Shown here one piece after another: positions 45,699-55,679 of a stretch of 64,000 nt of DNA. The stretch comes from Radiobacillus kanasensis (GTDB lineage Bacteria; Bacillota; Bacilli; Bacillales; Amphibacillaceae). The stretch spans positions 3,168,001 to 3,232,000 of the forward strand of contig NZ_CP088020.1 in NCBI RefSeq assembly GCF_021049245.1, given 5' to 3'. Each line of letters starts with the position of its first letter. The stretch's first letter is position 1. The notes below the pieces were generated by a model. It was not told the origin of the DNA and ran no database searches. It saw only the letters and a program-made list of their open reading frames with translations. Made by a program: the position numbers and the translations under genes.

Positions 45699-47486
45699 TT
45701 ACTTATTTAATTTTCGCCATAGAGTTGCACGATTAATTTCTAAATGCTCAGCTGTTTTGGACTTATTATATTGATATTTCTCTAACACATATTGAATAAT
45801 ATCATATTCAATGTCTTCAAGAGGTTGATTTATATTGATTGGAACCAGGTTATTAGAAAATGGTTGCATTGGAGCCACCATTCCAATAAGCTTTGTTATA
45901 TCATTTTCCTCAATGAATTCACTTTTTGCGTTTTTTACAATTTCCTCCATAACCCCTGATAATTCGATAAAATTCTCATTCCAACTAAAAGACTTTAATA
46001 ATTCTAATGCTTTTGGTCGAATACCTACAATTTGTTTTCCATATTTTTGATTATTTTGAACAAGAAACATATGGACGTATTCTACAAACTCTTCTCTTTC
46101 CCTTAAAGGAGTAAAATAAATAATTTGGTCTAATAAGTCGCTTAATAAATGTACATCTAATTTTAAGTTATTCTGTGAAAATAGCTCAGGAGTTGATATA
46201 AACGAGAATACTAGTTTTGGTGGAATAAACTCAAAATGCTGGACTAATCGGTTTTGTTGGGCCAATGTCAACTTTTCAATTCCGACAAAATAAACAAAAG
46301 TATCAGTGTTTTCCTTCATAAGTAGATCTATCAAATCATCTAGTGTCTTCATGTCCATATGATTAATCTCAACTTCAACAATTGTACCAGACCCGATCTT
46401 ATCAGCTAGCATAGATACAAATATTCTTCTTCCTATACCCTTCTCCCCTAGAATAGTGACCGGCCGACTGCTTTCAATCCTGTAAGTTGCCTTCTCAATA
46501 GCCTCGGAAAGATCCCTTTCTGACATGATCATTTGAGGATAGACGTCTAGAATATTTTTGGAATACACTATTTGAAGTCCATAGTGTTTTTCCGATTTAG
46601 TTGACTCTGTTAGTTCAAATAAATATTGGTTGGCTGAAGACTCTAAGGTCCGAATGATTCCACAATCTACGTTAAATCGATATCCATTTTCAACTTCAAT
46701 TTGGTAAACAATCGGTAACCCTTTTTCTTTTAACTCCTTTATTCTTTTAAAAAAAGGAAAACTTTCGAACAAATTATTTGGACTATTATTCAACTTTAAT
46801 ATTTTTTGGAAGGTAGAATTTATGAACTGAATATTTCCTTCCTTGTTAGTTATAACAGCTCCATTTTTCATTTGACTTAACGCACTTCTAAACATAGCTG
46901 TTGATTCATTTCCAGTCTTAGCAATGGCGTACATTTGTTTAACACTGTGAAATGCTTCTAAAACAGACTCTTTCCCAGAAGTTATTAACACACCTTGCAA
47001 CCCATGTTCATTAGCTAATCGAACTGTAATGGTATCCCCAACGATAATTTGGGCCCCTTTGTCTTTCGCATCTTTTAAAGAACTTTCAACTTCATTACTT
47101 TTATGAATAACACGGTAGGAAATATCCATATCTAATAAACTGGATACAGACTCGAAGTTTTGAATGACATTAGAAAATCCAATCATTTCGATACGAGATT
47201 GATATCCTTTTAGAAGGGTAAGAATTCGCAAAATATCATAACCAGACACTTGAATATCAATTACAGGGACACTACTAAACTTCCTTAATAAATCAGCAGT
47301 TCCTCCTCGACTAATAATAAATTCAATATTCTTCTTCTCATATTTCTTAAGGATATTTAAACTTTCCTCCAGATCTCCTCTTTCTATATGTATCTGAAAC
47401 CCTTTTAACTCTTCTTTATCTATACCATAGATCAATTCGACGAGCCCTGGATATGGTGCTACAACTAAAACATTAATATTTTCCAT
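45699..47486 (-). CDS. PrpR-N/PAS regulator with degenerate AAA+ domain
   Basis: About 595 aa. A PrpR N-terminal sensor (about 1-175: VVAPYPGLVEL, IISRGGTADLLRK) is followed by PAS (about 195-300: GAVITNKEGNIQFINSTFQKIL), an AAA+-like region (about 325-500) and a Fis-type helix-turn-helix (YQYNKSKTAEHLEINRATLWRKL) at the end. The P-loop reads GEKGIGRR with Arg for the usual Lys, and the GAFTGA loop that contacts sigma-54 is absent. It probably works as a classical sigma-A-dependent regulator of the adjacent operon. The frame opens at 47513; ATG 47486 (MENINVLVV) is preferred. Confidence 0.82.
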   Translation of the reverse strand: MENINVLVVAPYPGLVELIYGIDKEELKGFQIHIERGDLEESLNILKKYEKKNIEFIISRGGTADLLRKFSSVPVIDIQVSGYDILRILTLLKGYQSRIEMIGFSNVIQNFESVSSLLDMDISYRVIHKSNEVESSLKDAKDKGAQIIVGDTITVRLANEHGLQGVLITSGKESVLEAFHSVKQMYAIAKTGNESTAMFRSALSQMKNGAVITNKEGNIQFINSTFQKILKLNNSPNNLFESFPFFKRIKELKEKGLPIVYQIEVENGYRFNVDCGIIRTLESSANQYLFELTESTKSEKHYGLQIVYSKNILDVYPQMIMSERDLSEAIEKATYRIESSRPVTILGEKGIGRRIFVSMLADKIGSGTIVEVEINHMDMKTLDDLIDLLMKENTDTFVYFVGIEKLTLAQQNRLVQHFEFIPPKLVFSFISTPELFSQNNLKLDVHLLSDLLDQIIYFTPLREREEFVEYVHMFLVQNNQKYGKQIVGIRPKALELLKSFSWNENFIELSGVMEEIVKNAKSEFIEENDITKLIGMVAPMQPFSNNLVPININQPLEDIEYDIIQYVLEKYQYNKSKTAEHLEINRATLWRKLNK

Positions 47487-47711
47487 TAACAACACACCAC
47501 CAAACCGTTGCAATTTTATACATATTATATTTTAAATGAACAAATATTACAATTACTGATAGATTATTAATCAAAAAAGGACTCCTTTATGGAAATCCCC
47601 TTATCTAAAATACCCACCATATCAGTTAGTTATCGTACACAAATTTTCTACTTCTGGAATAGTTATTACAAGGACTTTCGCCACAGGTCATTAATACTAT
47701 AGCGAAAAAAT

Positions 47712-47749
47712 TCACAGAAAAAGTAGCAGTTGCTTACATTTTTCTGTGA
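47712..47749. terminator. Long hairpin with 11-bp outer stem
   Basis: TCACAGAAAAA and TTTTTCTGTGA are perfect complements; inside, GTAGC and GCTTAC extend the stem imperfectly. No gene lies directly upstream on either strand, so it could close an unannotated transcript or be an operator. Confidence 0.4.
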
Positions 47750-47794
47750 TTAGGAATTGATTTACGAATCCCTATCAGCCGTGCACTTCAATAG

Positions 47795-47828
47795 AAAAAT
47801 CATTACTTTATGACAAAAATACAATTTT
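47795..47828. promoter_or_regulatory. K-box-like ComK site upstream of comK
   Basis: ComK binds two AAAA-N5-TTTT boxes spaced 8, 18 or 31 bp apart. AAAATACAATTTT (47816-47828) is a perfect AT-box; AAAAATCATTACT (47795-47807) matches 6 of 8 positions, and the two are exactly 8 bp apart. A TATGAT -10-like hexamer lies at 47866. Suggests autoactivation. Confidence 0.55.
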
Positions 47829-48051
47829 TTCTCAATATTAACTGGATTTTTGAGATTTTATATAGTATGATATGGAAGAACTATTATTTTACAGTAATAT
47901 CCATAAAAGGGATTTAACTTGAAATTACACATCCTCTTATTCATCCTCAGCATGAATAGAACCCCTTCTAGACATTCCACTCACTCCATATGTCGAATAA
48001 GATCAAAAACCTTGTTTGCAATACAATTTAATATAAAAGGAGTAATTGGAT

Positions 48052-48543
48052 ATGATACCTATTTTAGAGAACTATGAAATTAACGAAAAAACCAAGGCAC
48101 TTATTCCCCAAAAACACATGGAGTACAGAACACTTGTCATCGAAACAGGTGGAAAAAAGTACTACATCAATAAAACCCCTATCGAATTAATCGAACACGC
48201 TTGCATTCAAGGATGGTCTACTTTATCTGGAAGAAGAAATGCGATCTTGAAACGAACCGGATTTAGTCGCAAAGTTCCTATCCTATTGGACATCACCAGA
48301 AAGATCATCGCTTTTCCAAGTAAATCCCCAAAATCAGATGAATGCACCTGGATTTTTTATCATCATATCCTTAATATCTTACCCGATACAAAAAGTGGAA
48401 ATAGTACCCGCCCCTCCACTACCGTTCTCTTCAAAGATGGTTACAAACTCCATATGGAAGAATCCTATTACATCATAAACAATCAATATAGCCGTACTCT
48501 AAAATTTATAAATATGCTACCCGAGTACAACGAAATAGTGTAA
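48052..48543 (+). CDS. comK: Competence transcription factor ComK (short form)
   Basis: 163 aa. ComK-family features are YYINKTPIELIEHACIQGWSTLSGRRNAILKRTGFSRKVPILLDITRKIIAFPSKSPKSDECTWI, aligning with the DNA-binding core of B. subtilis ComK (192 aa) at KPLQIVDRSCRFFGSSYAGRK and PIMVDPSNQIFLFPTLS as I recall it. It is about 30 residues shorter at the C-terminus, a part needed for activation in B. subtilis. ATG 48052 is 9 nt from AAAGGAG and is preferred over TTG 48046. It may be the second ComK type found in some Bacillaceae. Confidence 0.82.
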   Translation: MIPILENYEINEKTKALIPQKHMEYRTLVIETGGKKYYINKTPIELIEHACIQGWSTLSGRRNAILKRTGFSRKVPILLDITRKIIAFPSKSPKSDECTWIFYHHILNILPDTKSGNSTRPSTTVLFKDGYKLHMEESYYIINNQYSRTLKFINMLPEYNEIV

Positions 48544-48551
48544 CTAATAAG

Positions 48552-48575
48552 AGAGCTCCCGCGCTTGGGAGCTCT
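48552..48575. terminator. Convergent hairpin after comK
   Basis: AGAGCTCCC, 6-nt loop, GGGAGCTCT: perfect 9-bp stem between convergent genes. U-tracts are weak on both sides. Confidence 0.65.
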
Positions 48576-48583
48576 TAAGAGAC

Positions 48584-49528
48584 TTAGGGCACTCTACATA
48601 CAGATGTTTTGCCCTGCAGTACTTTCGCTACCTCTTCCGCTACTAATACAGAGGTGCGCAGCTGTGATTCCTCCGTTAAGCCTGCTACGTGTGGAGTGAT
48701 AAAAATATTCGGTTGATATAGGATTGGATTATTCTCCCGAATAGGCTCATTCTCTATTACATCCAAATATGCACCCGCAATCTGCCGGGTTTGAACCGCT
48801 TCGACTAACGCTTTTTCATCTACTGTTCCACCACGGGACGTATTCATTAGAAACGCGGAATGTTTCATTTGTCGAAGCTGCTCCATGGAGATGAACCCCT
48901 TCGTCTTTTCCGTCAGAGGAATGTGCAACGAAATATAGTCTGACTGCGCGAGCAATTCCCCCAAACTGCATATTTCAACACCGAGTTCCGTTGAAAAGTC
49001 ATAGGTAGATGCAGAAGGAGAGTATCCAAGAACACGTATGCCAAAACTTTTCGCGCGGATTGCCACTCTTTTAGCAATCTCTCCTAGTCCAATTAGTCCA
49101 AGTGTTTTCCCAGCCAGTTCACTTCCTGTAAACAACTTTCGATTCCAGTTTCCTGCTTGGACATCTTGGTTAGCCTGATTCAGCTTTCGAGAGGCATCGA
49201 ACATGGCAGCAAACACATATTCTGCGACTGAATTGGCATTTGCATTTTTCGCATAGATTACTTCTATGTTTCTTCGCTTAGCTGCATCAATATCCATATT
49301 ATCTAGCCCAACTCCCAGTCTTCCGATTACCTTCAGATTCGGAGCAGAGTCTAGCAATCTCTCATCCACTTTCGTTTGATTGCGAATGATTAACGTATCT
49401 GCAGATTCGAGCAGTTCGCTAAGCGCTTCAGAATTGTTCCACAAATCTGGGTCATAGATTACTTCCCCGAAAGATTCTAGTATTTGGATTCCTTCTGGCC
49501 AGATGAATTCTGTGATTAGGATGTTCAT
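48584..49528 (-). CDS. D-2-hydroxyacid dehydrogenase, second copy
   Basis: 314 aa, with LGLIGLGEIAKRVAIRAKSFG as cofactor site (near residue 145). Arg in MNTSRGGTVDEKAL, Glu in VIENEP and His in ITPHVAGLT form the catalytic set. ATG 49528 (MNILITEF) follows a GAGAGGGAG site, so earlier in-frame codons are not used. It stands alone between comK and the galactoside operon. Hydroxypyruvate/glyoxylate reductase and phosphoglycerate dehydrogenase are both possible; no ACT domain is present. Confidence 0.85.
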   Translation of the reverse strand: MNILITEFIWPEGIQILESFGEVIYDPDLWNNSEALSELLESADTLIIRNQTKVDERLLDSAPNLKVIGRLGVGLDNMDIDAAKRRNIEVIYAKNANANSVAEYVFAAMFDASRKLNQANQDVQAGNWNRKLFTGSELAGKTLGLIGLGEIAKRVAIRAKSFGIRVLGYSPSASTYDFSTELGVEICSLGELLAQSDYISLHIPLTEKTKGFISMEQLRQMKHSAFLMNTSRGGTVDEKALVEAVQTRQIAGAYLDVIENEPIRENNPILYQPNIFITPHVAGLTEESQLRTSVLVAEEVAKVLQGKTSVCRVP

Positions 49529-49678
49529 TTGTAGCATCTCCCTCTCTTCATGTTGATTATAATAGAGGAAGAACGGCATGACTAACATTCCGACTAATAC
49601 CTAAAAAAACCTTCCAAACCAAAGAACATAGATGACCTGATCCGGGGCTCAGGCCATCTACATTTACTGAAAACCTTT

Positions 49679-51709
49679 CTAAGATTTTTCCCTTCTTAAA
49701 ATAAACACCCCTTTTTCTTCAAGTTCAACCTTTCCATGTAATGATTTACCTTCCAGCAAATCAAAATACTCCCCATCCTTCAAATCAATTTGTACCTTTT
49801 CACTGTTATGATTGAGGACAAATAAATAATGGGTATCATCTTTCACTCTTTCCGTTGTCTCCACTCCTGCAGGTACTTCAAGAAGTGACTCAATAGCAGA
49901 TTCCGTACAGATTTGAACCATTAATTCCTTAAGAAAAGATTCATCCGGACTAGATGCTACATACCATGCTTTTCCTTTACCAAACTCATTTCTGGTTACG
50001 GCCGGCATTCCTTTGTAAAAATCAGATCCATATTCAGCTACTACGTCTGCTCCTTCCGTATGGATTAAATCAAATAATAGATTACAGGAATAGCTACTCT
50101 TATTACTCCACTTTTCTCTCATCACGATTTCATTGGTTGAACTTGGATGTAGTGCGTCTATTTCTTCGGACCATATACCAAGAACTTCTCTTAATTTCCC
50201 TGGATAACCTCCCAATGTAACTAGGTCATTTTCATCTACTATTCCACTAAAGAATGTAGTCAGGAATGTCCCGCCATTCTCGACAAACTCTTGAATCTTC
50301 TTATCGAAACCATCTTTTATCATATAAAGAACAGGGGCGACTACAAGATCATACTTACTCAAGTCTTCTTCAACGCCGACCATGTCGACCTGAATATTCG
50401 CATCATAAAAGGCTTTATAATATTTGTGAACCTCTTCTACGTAATTTAGAGCTACAGATGGACCACTGGATAATTCTATTGCCCACCGATTTTCCCAGTC
50501 AAAAACGATGGCCACTTTTGCAGGGACTCTGGCATCTAACAAACTACCAGATAAACCTTCCAGCTCCTTTCCTAATTGTGCCACCTCCTTAAATACCCTC
50601 GTATTCTCATGGCCAACATGTTCAATTACCGCCCCATGATACTTTTCACATGCTCCAATGGATCGTCTCAGTTGAAAATAAAGGATGGTATCTGCACCTC
50701 TACCCACTGCCTGATAACTCCAGAGACGCATGACCCCCGGTCGTTTAAGAGAGTTGTACGGTTGCCAGTTTTGTTGGCTCGGTGTTTGCTCCATTAACAT
50801 AAATGGGAGACCGCTTTTTAGACCTCGCATCAAGTCATGGGTCATGGCTGTAAAGCTTACCGGGGTATCTATTGCCGGGTAGTTATCCCAAGATACAACA
50901 TCCATTTCTTTTGCCCATTTAAAGTAATCAAGCATCGGAAATGTCCCCATCAAGTTCGTAGTAATAGGATTTTTCGCATCCTGTTTCCGAATGGCTTGAT
51001 ATTCTAGCTTATAGCAATCTAGTAAACTATCAGACATAAAACGTCTATAATCTAAGGAAATCCCTTGAAAGTCCGATTCATTTCCTTCCCTTTCCTCACT
51101 TAACATACTTGGTAAAACGATCTCATCCCAATCATAGAAGGTATGCCCCCAGAAACTTGTGTTCCATGTTTTATTCAGTTTTTCTATTGTGGTGTACTTG
51201 TCTTTTAACCATACTCGAAAGGCCTTTTCACATTGATCACAGTAGCAATAACCCCCATATTCATTGGATACATGCCAGATTAAAACAGCAGGATGATCCT
51301 TGTACCTTTCTGCTAATTTTCCGGCAATTCGTTCGGAATACAGTCTGTAGGTCGGACTATTTGGACAGGAATTGTGTCGACTTCCAAACTTCCTCTTTCG
51401 TCCATATGCATCCACTCTAAGAACATCCGGATACCGCTTTGCCATCCAGGCTGGATGCGCCGCCGTACTCGTCGCTAAACAAGTATAAATTCCATTTTTA
51501 TAAAGTCGTTCAATCGTGTCATCAAGCCATTCAAAGTTATAAGTGTTCTCATCCGGTTGATTCCTTGCCCATGAAAAAACATTTAATGTCGCAACATCAA
51601 TACCGGAAAGCTTAAACATTCTAATATCTTCATCCCAGATTTCTGAATCCCATTGTTCTGGATTATAATCCCCACCATGCCAAATTTTAGGTAGTTTATC
51701 ATTTATCAT
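49679..51709 (-). CDS. Beta-galactosidase, GH42
   Basis: 676 aa, no signal peptide. The GH42 start signature is IWHGGDYNPEQW. The acid/base Glu is in LIWHVSNEYGGYCYCDQC (near residue 147), whose cysteine cluster is the zinc site, and the nucleophile Glu is in PFMLMEQTPSQQNW (near residue 305). It overlaps the GH36 gene by 11 bp and is last in the galactoside operon. It probably hydrolyses beta-1,4-galacto-oligosaccharides from galactan after import, like B. subtilis GanA. Confidence 0.93.
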   Translation of the reverse strand: MINDKLPKIWHGGDYNPEQWDSEIWDEDIRMFKLSGIDVATLNVFSWARNQPDENTYNFEWLDDTIERLYKNGIYTCLATSTAAHPAWMAKRYPDVLRVDAYGRKRKFGSRHNSCPNSPTYRLYSERIAGKLAERYKDHPAVLIWHVSNEYGGYCYCDQCEKAFRVWLKDKYTTIEKLNKTWNTSFWGHTFYDWDEIVLPSMLSEEREGNESDFQGISLDYRRFMSDSLLDCYKLEYQAIRKQDAKNPITTNLMGTFPMLDYFKWAKEMDVVSWDNYPAIDTPVSFTAMTHDLMRGLKSGLPFMLMEQTPSQQNWQPYNSLKRPGVMRLWSYQAVGRGADTILYFQLRRSIGACEKYHGAVIEHVGHENTRVFKEVAQLGKELEGLSGSLLDARVPAKVAIVFDWENRWAIELSSGPSVALNYVEEVHKYYKAFYDANIQVDMVGVEEDLSKYDLVVAPVLYMIKDGFDKKIQEFVENGGTFLTTFFSGIVDENDLVTLGGYPGKLREVLGIWSEEIDALHPSSTNEIVMREKWSNKSSYSCNLLFDLIHTEGADVVAEYGSDFYKGMPAVTRNEFGKGKAWYVASSPDESFLKELMVQICTESAIESLLEVPAGVETTERVKDDTHYLFVLNHNSEKVQIDLKDGEYFDLLEGKSLHGKVELEEKGVFILRREKS

Positions 51710-53921
51710 TCATTCTCATCTCCTTTTTCAAATGAAACACTACAGAAGAAAAATCCCCCTGCAACTTGTCTGATGCATACTTATCTAGGCATAATCCCAC
51801 ATTCATCAATTCATCCCCATAAAACAGGTCCGATCCACCATCGAGCATATACTTAAAATCCGGATCAAGCCCCTTGCATACTAATCGTTTAAACCCTTCA
51901 TTCGGTTTTGCTAAAATTTGATAATAAGCAAGAACTGCTTCGTTTCGATCTGGAGAAACAACCATCCAACCAACTTGATTATCCTCAAACGGACTTTTGA
52001 GTCGATAGAACACCCCGTTATGAATCAGACTTCTCCATTTTTTGTATTGCCCTATTTGTTCTTTCAGTTGCTGTAATTCAGCATCCTTCATTTGAATGAT
52101 ATCAAGTTCATAACCAAATATCCCGAAGTAGGCAACATTTGCCCTCATCTCCAAGCTCGTTATCCGCTGAACTTGGTGATTAGGGACAGCCGATACATGG
52201 GCCCCCATTGAATTCAAAGGGTAAACCATGGAAGTACCATACTGGATTTTCAGCCGTTCCACCGCATCTGTATCGTCACTCGTCCAAGCCTGTGGCGCAT
52301 AGTAAAGCATTCCAGGATCAAATCGACACCCACCCCCAGCACAGGATTCAAAAAGAACTTCTGGAAAATTAGAAATCAACCGATCATACAGCTGATAGAC
52401 ACCAAGAATATAACGATGGGCTACCTCACTTTGTCTAAATGCTGGTAAAGATGCCGAACCAATTTCTGTCATATATCTGTTCATATCCCACTTGACGTAG
52501 GAGATGGGGGCATCTTCCAAAATCCCCACAATAGTTTCGTAAAGATAATCAACAACCTCTTGGTTAGAAAAATCTAGTACATATTGATTCCTTCCCTGTG
52601 ACAAGCTGCGATCCTTAACATGGATGACCCATTCTGGATGGGATTCGTATAATTCACTTTGTTTTGAAACCATTTCCGGTTCCATCCAAAGGCCAAAATC
52701 AAGTCCAAGCTCCGTCACCTTTTGTGCCAATCCTTTCAGTCCACTTGGCAGCTTCTCCTTATTTACAAACCAGTCTCCTAATGAGGAGCTATCATCATTC
52801 CGATTTCCAAACCAACCATCATCTAGAACGAACAACTCCACCCCAAGCTGTTTGGCTTGCTTTGCCATTCCTAATAATTTATCTTCATTGAAGTCAAAAT
52901 AAGTGGCTTCCCAGTTGTTTATCAATACGGGTCTCTCCCGATCACGCCACGAACCTCTCACTAGTCGATTTCGATACAGCTGGTGAAACGTTTGACTCAT
53001 TCCGTTCAACCCTTTATCCGAATAAACCATGACCACTTCAGGTGTCTGAAAAGTTTCGCCCGGTTCAAGCTGCCACTGAAAATCGAATGGTTGAATACCG
53101 ATCATGAGACGCGCTACCTCATAATGATCCACCTCCACTTGTGCAACGAAGTTTCCACTGTAGACTAGACTAAATCCGAACACCTCCCCTTGGTTTTCAT
53201 CTGCATTTGTTCGTTTTAAGGCGATAAAGGGGTTATGCTGGGCACTACTTGCCCCTCTAGTACTGCCAATTCGTTGAATCCCACGAATAAGCTTGTGAAC
53301 CTGAATATGTCTTTCCCTCGCCCATGAACCGTTTAGCTCAACCATTTCATAGTTCGAATCAAAAAAGTCAACACTGGCACTTAGTGCACGATTCAGGGTT
53401 ACTGGTTTTTGTCCGTTGTTCTTATACAAGACCGATCTAGTAATCGCATTTCCTTCTTCAAACACGCTATATTGAAGGAGCAGTTCCATATTGAGGACAT
53501 CATCCACCAAAGTTATCTCTAAAGTAGTTGCTTCCTCTTCCCTTTCTACATAAGTCGCAGGTAAACCAGCTAATGGTTCTTTCCCAGAGTAAATACGATG
53601 GTTCTTATATATAAAATTTGTAATTCTGCTACCAGATTCTTGCTGAATTTGAAAAGCTGGCTCTCTGAAATCCGTTGTTCCATAGGAGGGATACTCCTGT
53701 TTCACTATATCCAATGAAAAGGCAGGGACATCTTCGAGTACATTCGCTGTATTTGGTTGCTGCCTTACATAAAAAAGATGCTCAAAAGAACTTCGATGTG
53801 TGATACGTTTTCCGTAGTAAAGATGCCCCAACTGTTCGTTTGGCAAGACATGAAGGATATAGCTTGCTTCCTTTGTTTGAAGATGAAATTCCCGTGTGGC
53901 ATTGTTAAAATAAGTAGGCAT
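51699..53921 (-). CDS. Alpha-galactosidase, GH36
   Basis: 740 aa, no signal peptide. N-terminal beta-sandwich (about 1-320), then the TIM barrel with LFVLDDGWFGNRNDDSSSLGDW. The nucleophile Asp is in YVKWDMNRYMTEIG (near residue 475), and the acid Asp in AWTSDDTDAVERLKIQYG (near 545) after SCAGGGCRFDPG. Length fits tetrameric family members acting on melibiose and raffinose-type sugars. Together with GH42 it lets the operon use both alpha- and beta-galactosides. Confidence 0.94.
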   Translation of the reverse strand: MPTYFNNATREFHLQTKEASYILHVLPNEQLGHLYYGKRITHRSSFEHLFYVRQQPNTANVLEDVPAFSLDIVKQEYPSYGTTDFREPAFQIQQESGSRITNFIYKNHRIYSGKEPLAGLPATYVEREEEATTLEITLVDDVLNMELLLQYSVFEEGNAITRSVLYKNNGQKPVTLNRALSASVDFFDSNYEMVELNGSWARERHIQVHKLIRGIQRIGSTRGASSAQHNPFIALKRTNADENQGEVFGFSLVYSGNFVAQVEVDHYEVARLMIGIQPFDFQWQLEPGETFQTPEVVMVYSDKGLNGMSQTFHQLYRNRLVRGSWRDRERPVLINNWEATYFDFNEDKLLGMAKQAKQLGVELFVLDDGWFGNRNDDSSSLGDWFVNKEKLPSGLKGLAQKVTELGLDFGLWMEPEMVSKQSELYESHPEWVIHVKDRSLSQGRNQYVLDFSNQEVVDYLYETIVGILEDAPISYVKWDMNRYMTEIGSASLPAFRQSEVAHRYILGVYQLYDRLISNFPEVLFESCAGGGCRFDPGMLYYAPQAWTSDDTDAVERLKIQYGTSMVYPLNSMGAHVSAVPNHQVQRITSLEMRANVAYFGIFGYELDIIQMKDAELQQLKEQIGQYKKWRSLIHNGVFYRLKSPFEDNQVGWMVVSPDRNEAVLAYYQILAKPNEGFKRLVCKGLDPDFKYMLDGGSDLFYGDELMNVGLCLDKYASDKLQGDFSSVVFHLKKEMRMNDK

Positions 53922-53945
53922 AGCTCTCTCCTCACATTAAAAATC

Positions 53946-54773
53946 TCAACCTTTCACAGAACCCATCATTCCAGCAACAAAGTGCTTTTGCATGAAGAAA
54001 AACACAATAGCAGTTGGTAAAGTTGCAATGACAATAGCTGTCATGATGACACCGTAGTCTGGAGCATAGCCCGCACCGAGAGTAGAGATGAGCAATGGAA
54101 TCGTTTTATTCTCCGGCGATTGTAAAATGACAAGTGGCCAAAGATAGTTATTCCAGCTGTTCATAAAGGCGATGATGGCTGCTGCAGCATACGTTGTTTT
54201 CATTGTTGGAACAAAGATTCTAAAAAAGATGCCAAACTCACTTAATCCATCCATTCTTCCTGCTTCAATCAGCTCCTTCGGAAACATCTTTGTATTCTGT
54301 CGAAAGAAAAAGATGAAAAAAGCAGTTGTTACGGTTGGAAGTATTGCGGCAGCCAACGTGTCTATCCCGATAGAAGGAAAAATCGGTGTTATATCCCCAA
54401 ATAAGCGATAAAGCGGGATCATGATTGATGCAAAAGGAATCATCAACGAAAGCAGCAAAATATTAAAGACCATGTCTTTCCCTCGACTCCGATACATTTC
54501 AAAGCCATAACCAGCTAATGACGCAATGAACAGTGTTAGAAAAGTTGTGATAACTGCGATGATTGTGGAATTAATAAAAGCCGGCACCATGTCAACGGTC
54601 AAAAATAATTGCTTCAAATTTTCAAAGAAGTGAGTTCCTGGTAATAACCTTCCTTTTGTCACGTCTACAGATTTATTCGTCATACTTACAAGCATCCATA
54701 AGAAAGGGAAGAGAGAAAATAGAGAAGCAATGGACAGAAATAAATAAGTAACTATTCGTTTTGCCTTCCTCAT
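53946..54773 (-). CDS. Galactoside ABC importer permease, MalG/MsmG type
   Basis: 275 aa with six helices and an EAA loop IEAGRMDGLSEFGIFFRIFVPTM near residue 168. It overlaps the partner permease by 4 bp (ATGA), implying translational coupling. Ends KHFVAGMMGSVKG as the subfamily does. No ATPase is nearby. Confidence 0.88.
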   Translation of the reverse strand: MRKAKRIVTYLFLSIASLFSLFPFLWMLVSMTNKSVDVTKGRLLPGTHFFENLKQLFLTVDMVPAFINSTIIAVITTFLTLFIASLAGYGFEMYRSRGKDMVFNILLLSLMIPFASIMIPLYRLFGDITPIFPSIGIDTLAAAILPTVTTAFFIFFFRQNTKMFPKELIEAGRMDGLSEFGIFFRIFVPTMKTTYAAAAIIAFMNSWNNYLWPLVILQSPENKTIPLLISTLGAGYAPDYGVIMTAIVIATLPTAIVFFFMQKHFVAGMMGSVKG

Positions 54774-55642
54774 TTTCGATCACCTGCCACTCTAAATTGG
54801 ATAATAGATAGGATTACAATTAACACAACAATGACGTAGGACACAGTAGCTGCGTATCCAAAGTCAGGTGTATATTTGAAGGAAAGAAAATAAATATATT
54901 GAGAAATAGAAAGCGTTGCATTCCCCGGACCACCATTTGTAATATTCATAACCTCATCAAAGATTTGTAGAGTACCAATCGTTGATGTAATGGAGGTAAA
55001 TAAAATAATGGGCTTTAGCAATGGCACCGTAATCATGAAGAATTGTTGGAAGCTAGAAGCTCCATCAATCTTTGCTGCCTCATATATAGACCTATCCACG
55101 TTTTGTAAGGCAGAAAGATAAAAAATCATATTGTATCCTGTCCATCTCCAAGTGATTGCCATAATGATAATCACTTTCGCCCATAACGGATCTGCTAGCC
55201 AATTGATCGCTTCAGACAAAAGCCCAAACTTTACTAGGAAGTAATTAACTAACCCATCTACTCCAAATAAATATTTAAAGATAACCGAGTACGCAACAAG
55301 AGATGTTACACACGGTAAAAAAATAGCTGTACGAAAAAAACCTTTAAATTTCAACGTTGCATCGTTAAGTAATACAGAAAAAAGTAAAGCTAAAACAATC
55401 ATAAGTGGAACTTGAACAAGTAAATAAATAACCGTGTTACTTAATGCAGCTATAAATGTTGGATCGTTGAGTAACCGCACATAATTTTCAAGCCCAACAA
55501 ATTGGAGGTTAGCACCCATTCCCGATTGAAAGGATAGAAGAAGTGCTTGAACCATTGGATAAAAGTAAAATAAACCGATAGCAACTACAGAAATGATGAT
55601 AAAAAACCATCCAATGTTATTTTTCCTTAACAGATGACTCAC
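54770..55642 (-). CDS. Galactoside ABC importer permease, MalF/MsmF type
   Basis: 290 aa with the N-terminal signature GWFFIIISVVAIGLFYFYPMVQALLLSF and EAA loop YEAAKIDGASSFQQFFMITVPLL near residue 190. It follows the binding-protein gene after an 80-bp gap that contains a strong stem-loop. Confidence 0.88.
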   Translation of the reverse strand: MSHLLRKNNIGWFFIIISVVAIGLFYFYPMVQALLLSFQSGMGANLQFVGLENYVRLLNDPTFIAALSNTVIYLLVQVPLMIVLALLFSVLLNDATLKFKGFFRTAIFLPCVTSLVAYSVIFKYLFGVDGLVNYFLVKFGLLSEAINWLADPLWAKVIIIMAITWRWTGYNMIFYLSALQNVDRSIYEAAKIDGASSFQQFFMITVPLLKPIILFTSITSTIGTLQIFDEVMNITNGGPGNATLSISQYIYFLSFKYTPDFGYAATVSYVIVVLIVILSIIQFRVAGDRK

Positions 55643-55679
55643 TTGCTTCTCCCCTCTTTCTAGTGAACAAAAGTTTTAA

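Larger units (their letters stand above)
47487..48051. other. 565-bp divergent intergenic region upstream of comK
   Basis: No gene supported. It holds a long hairpin (47712-47749) and a K-box-like element (47795-47828), listed separately, and the promoters of the regulator and comK. Confidence 0.5.
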
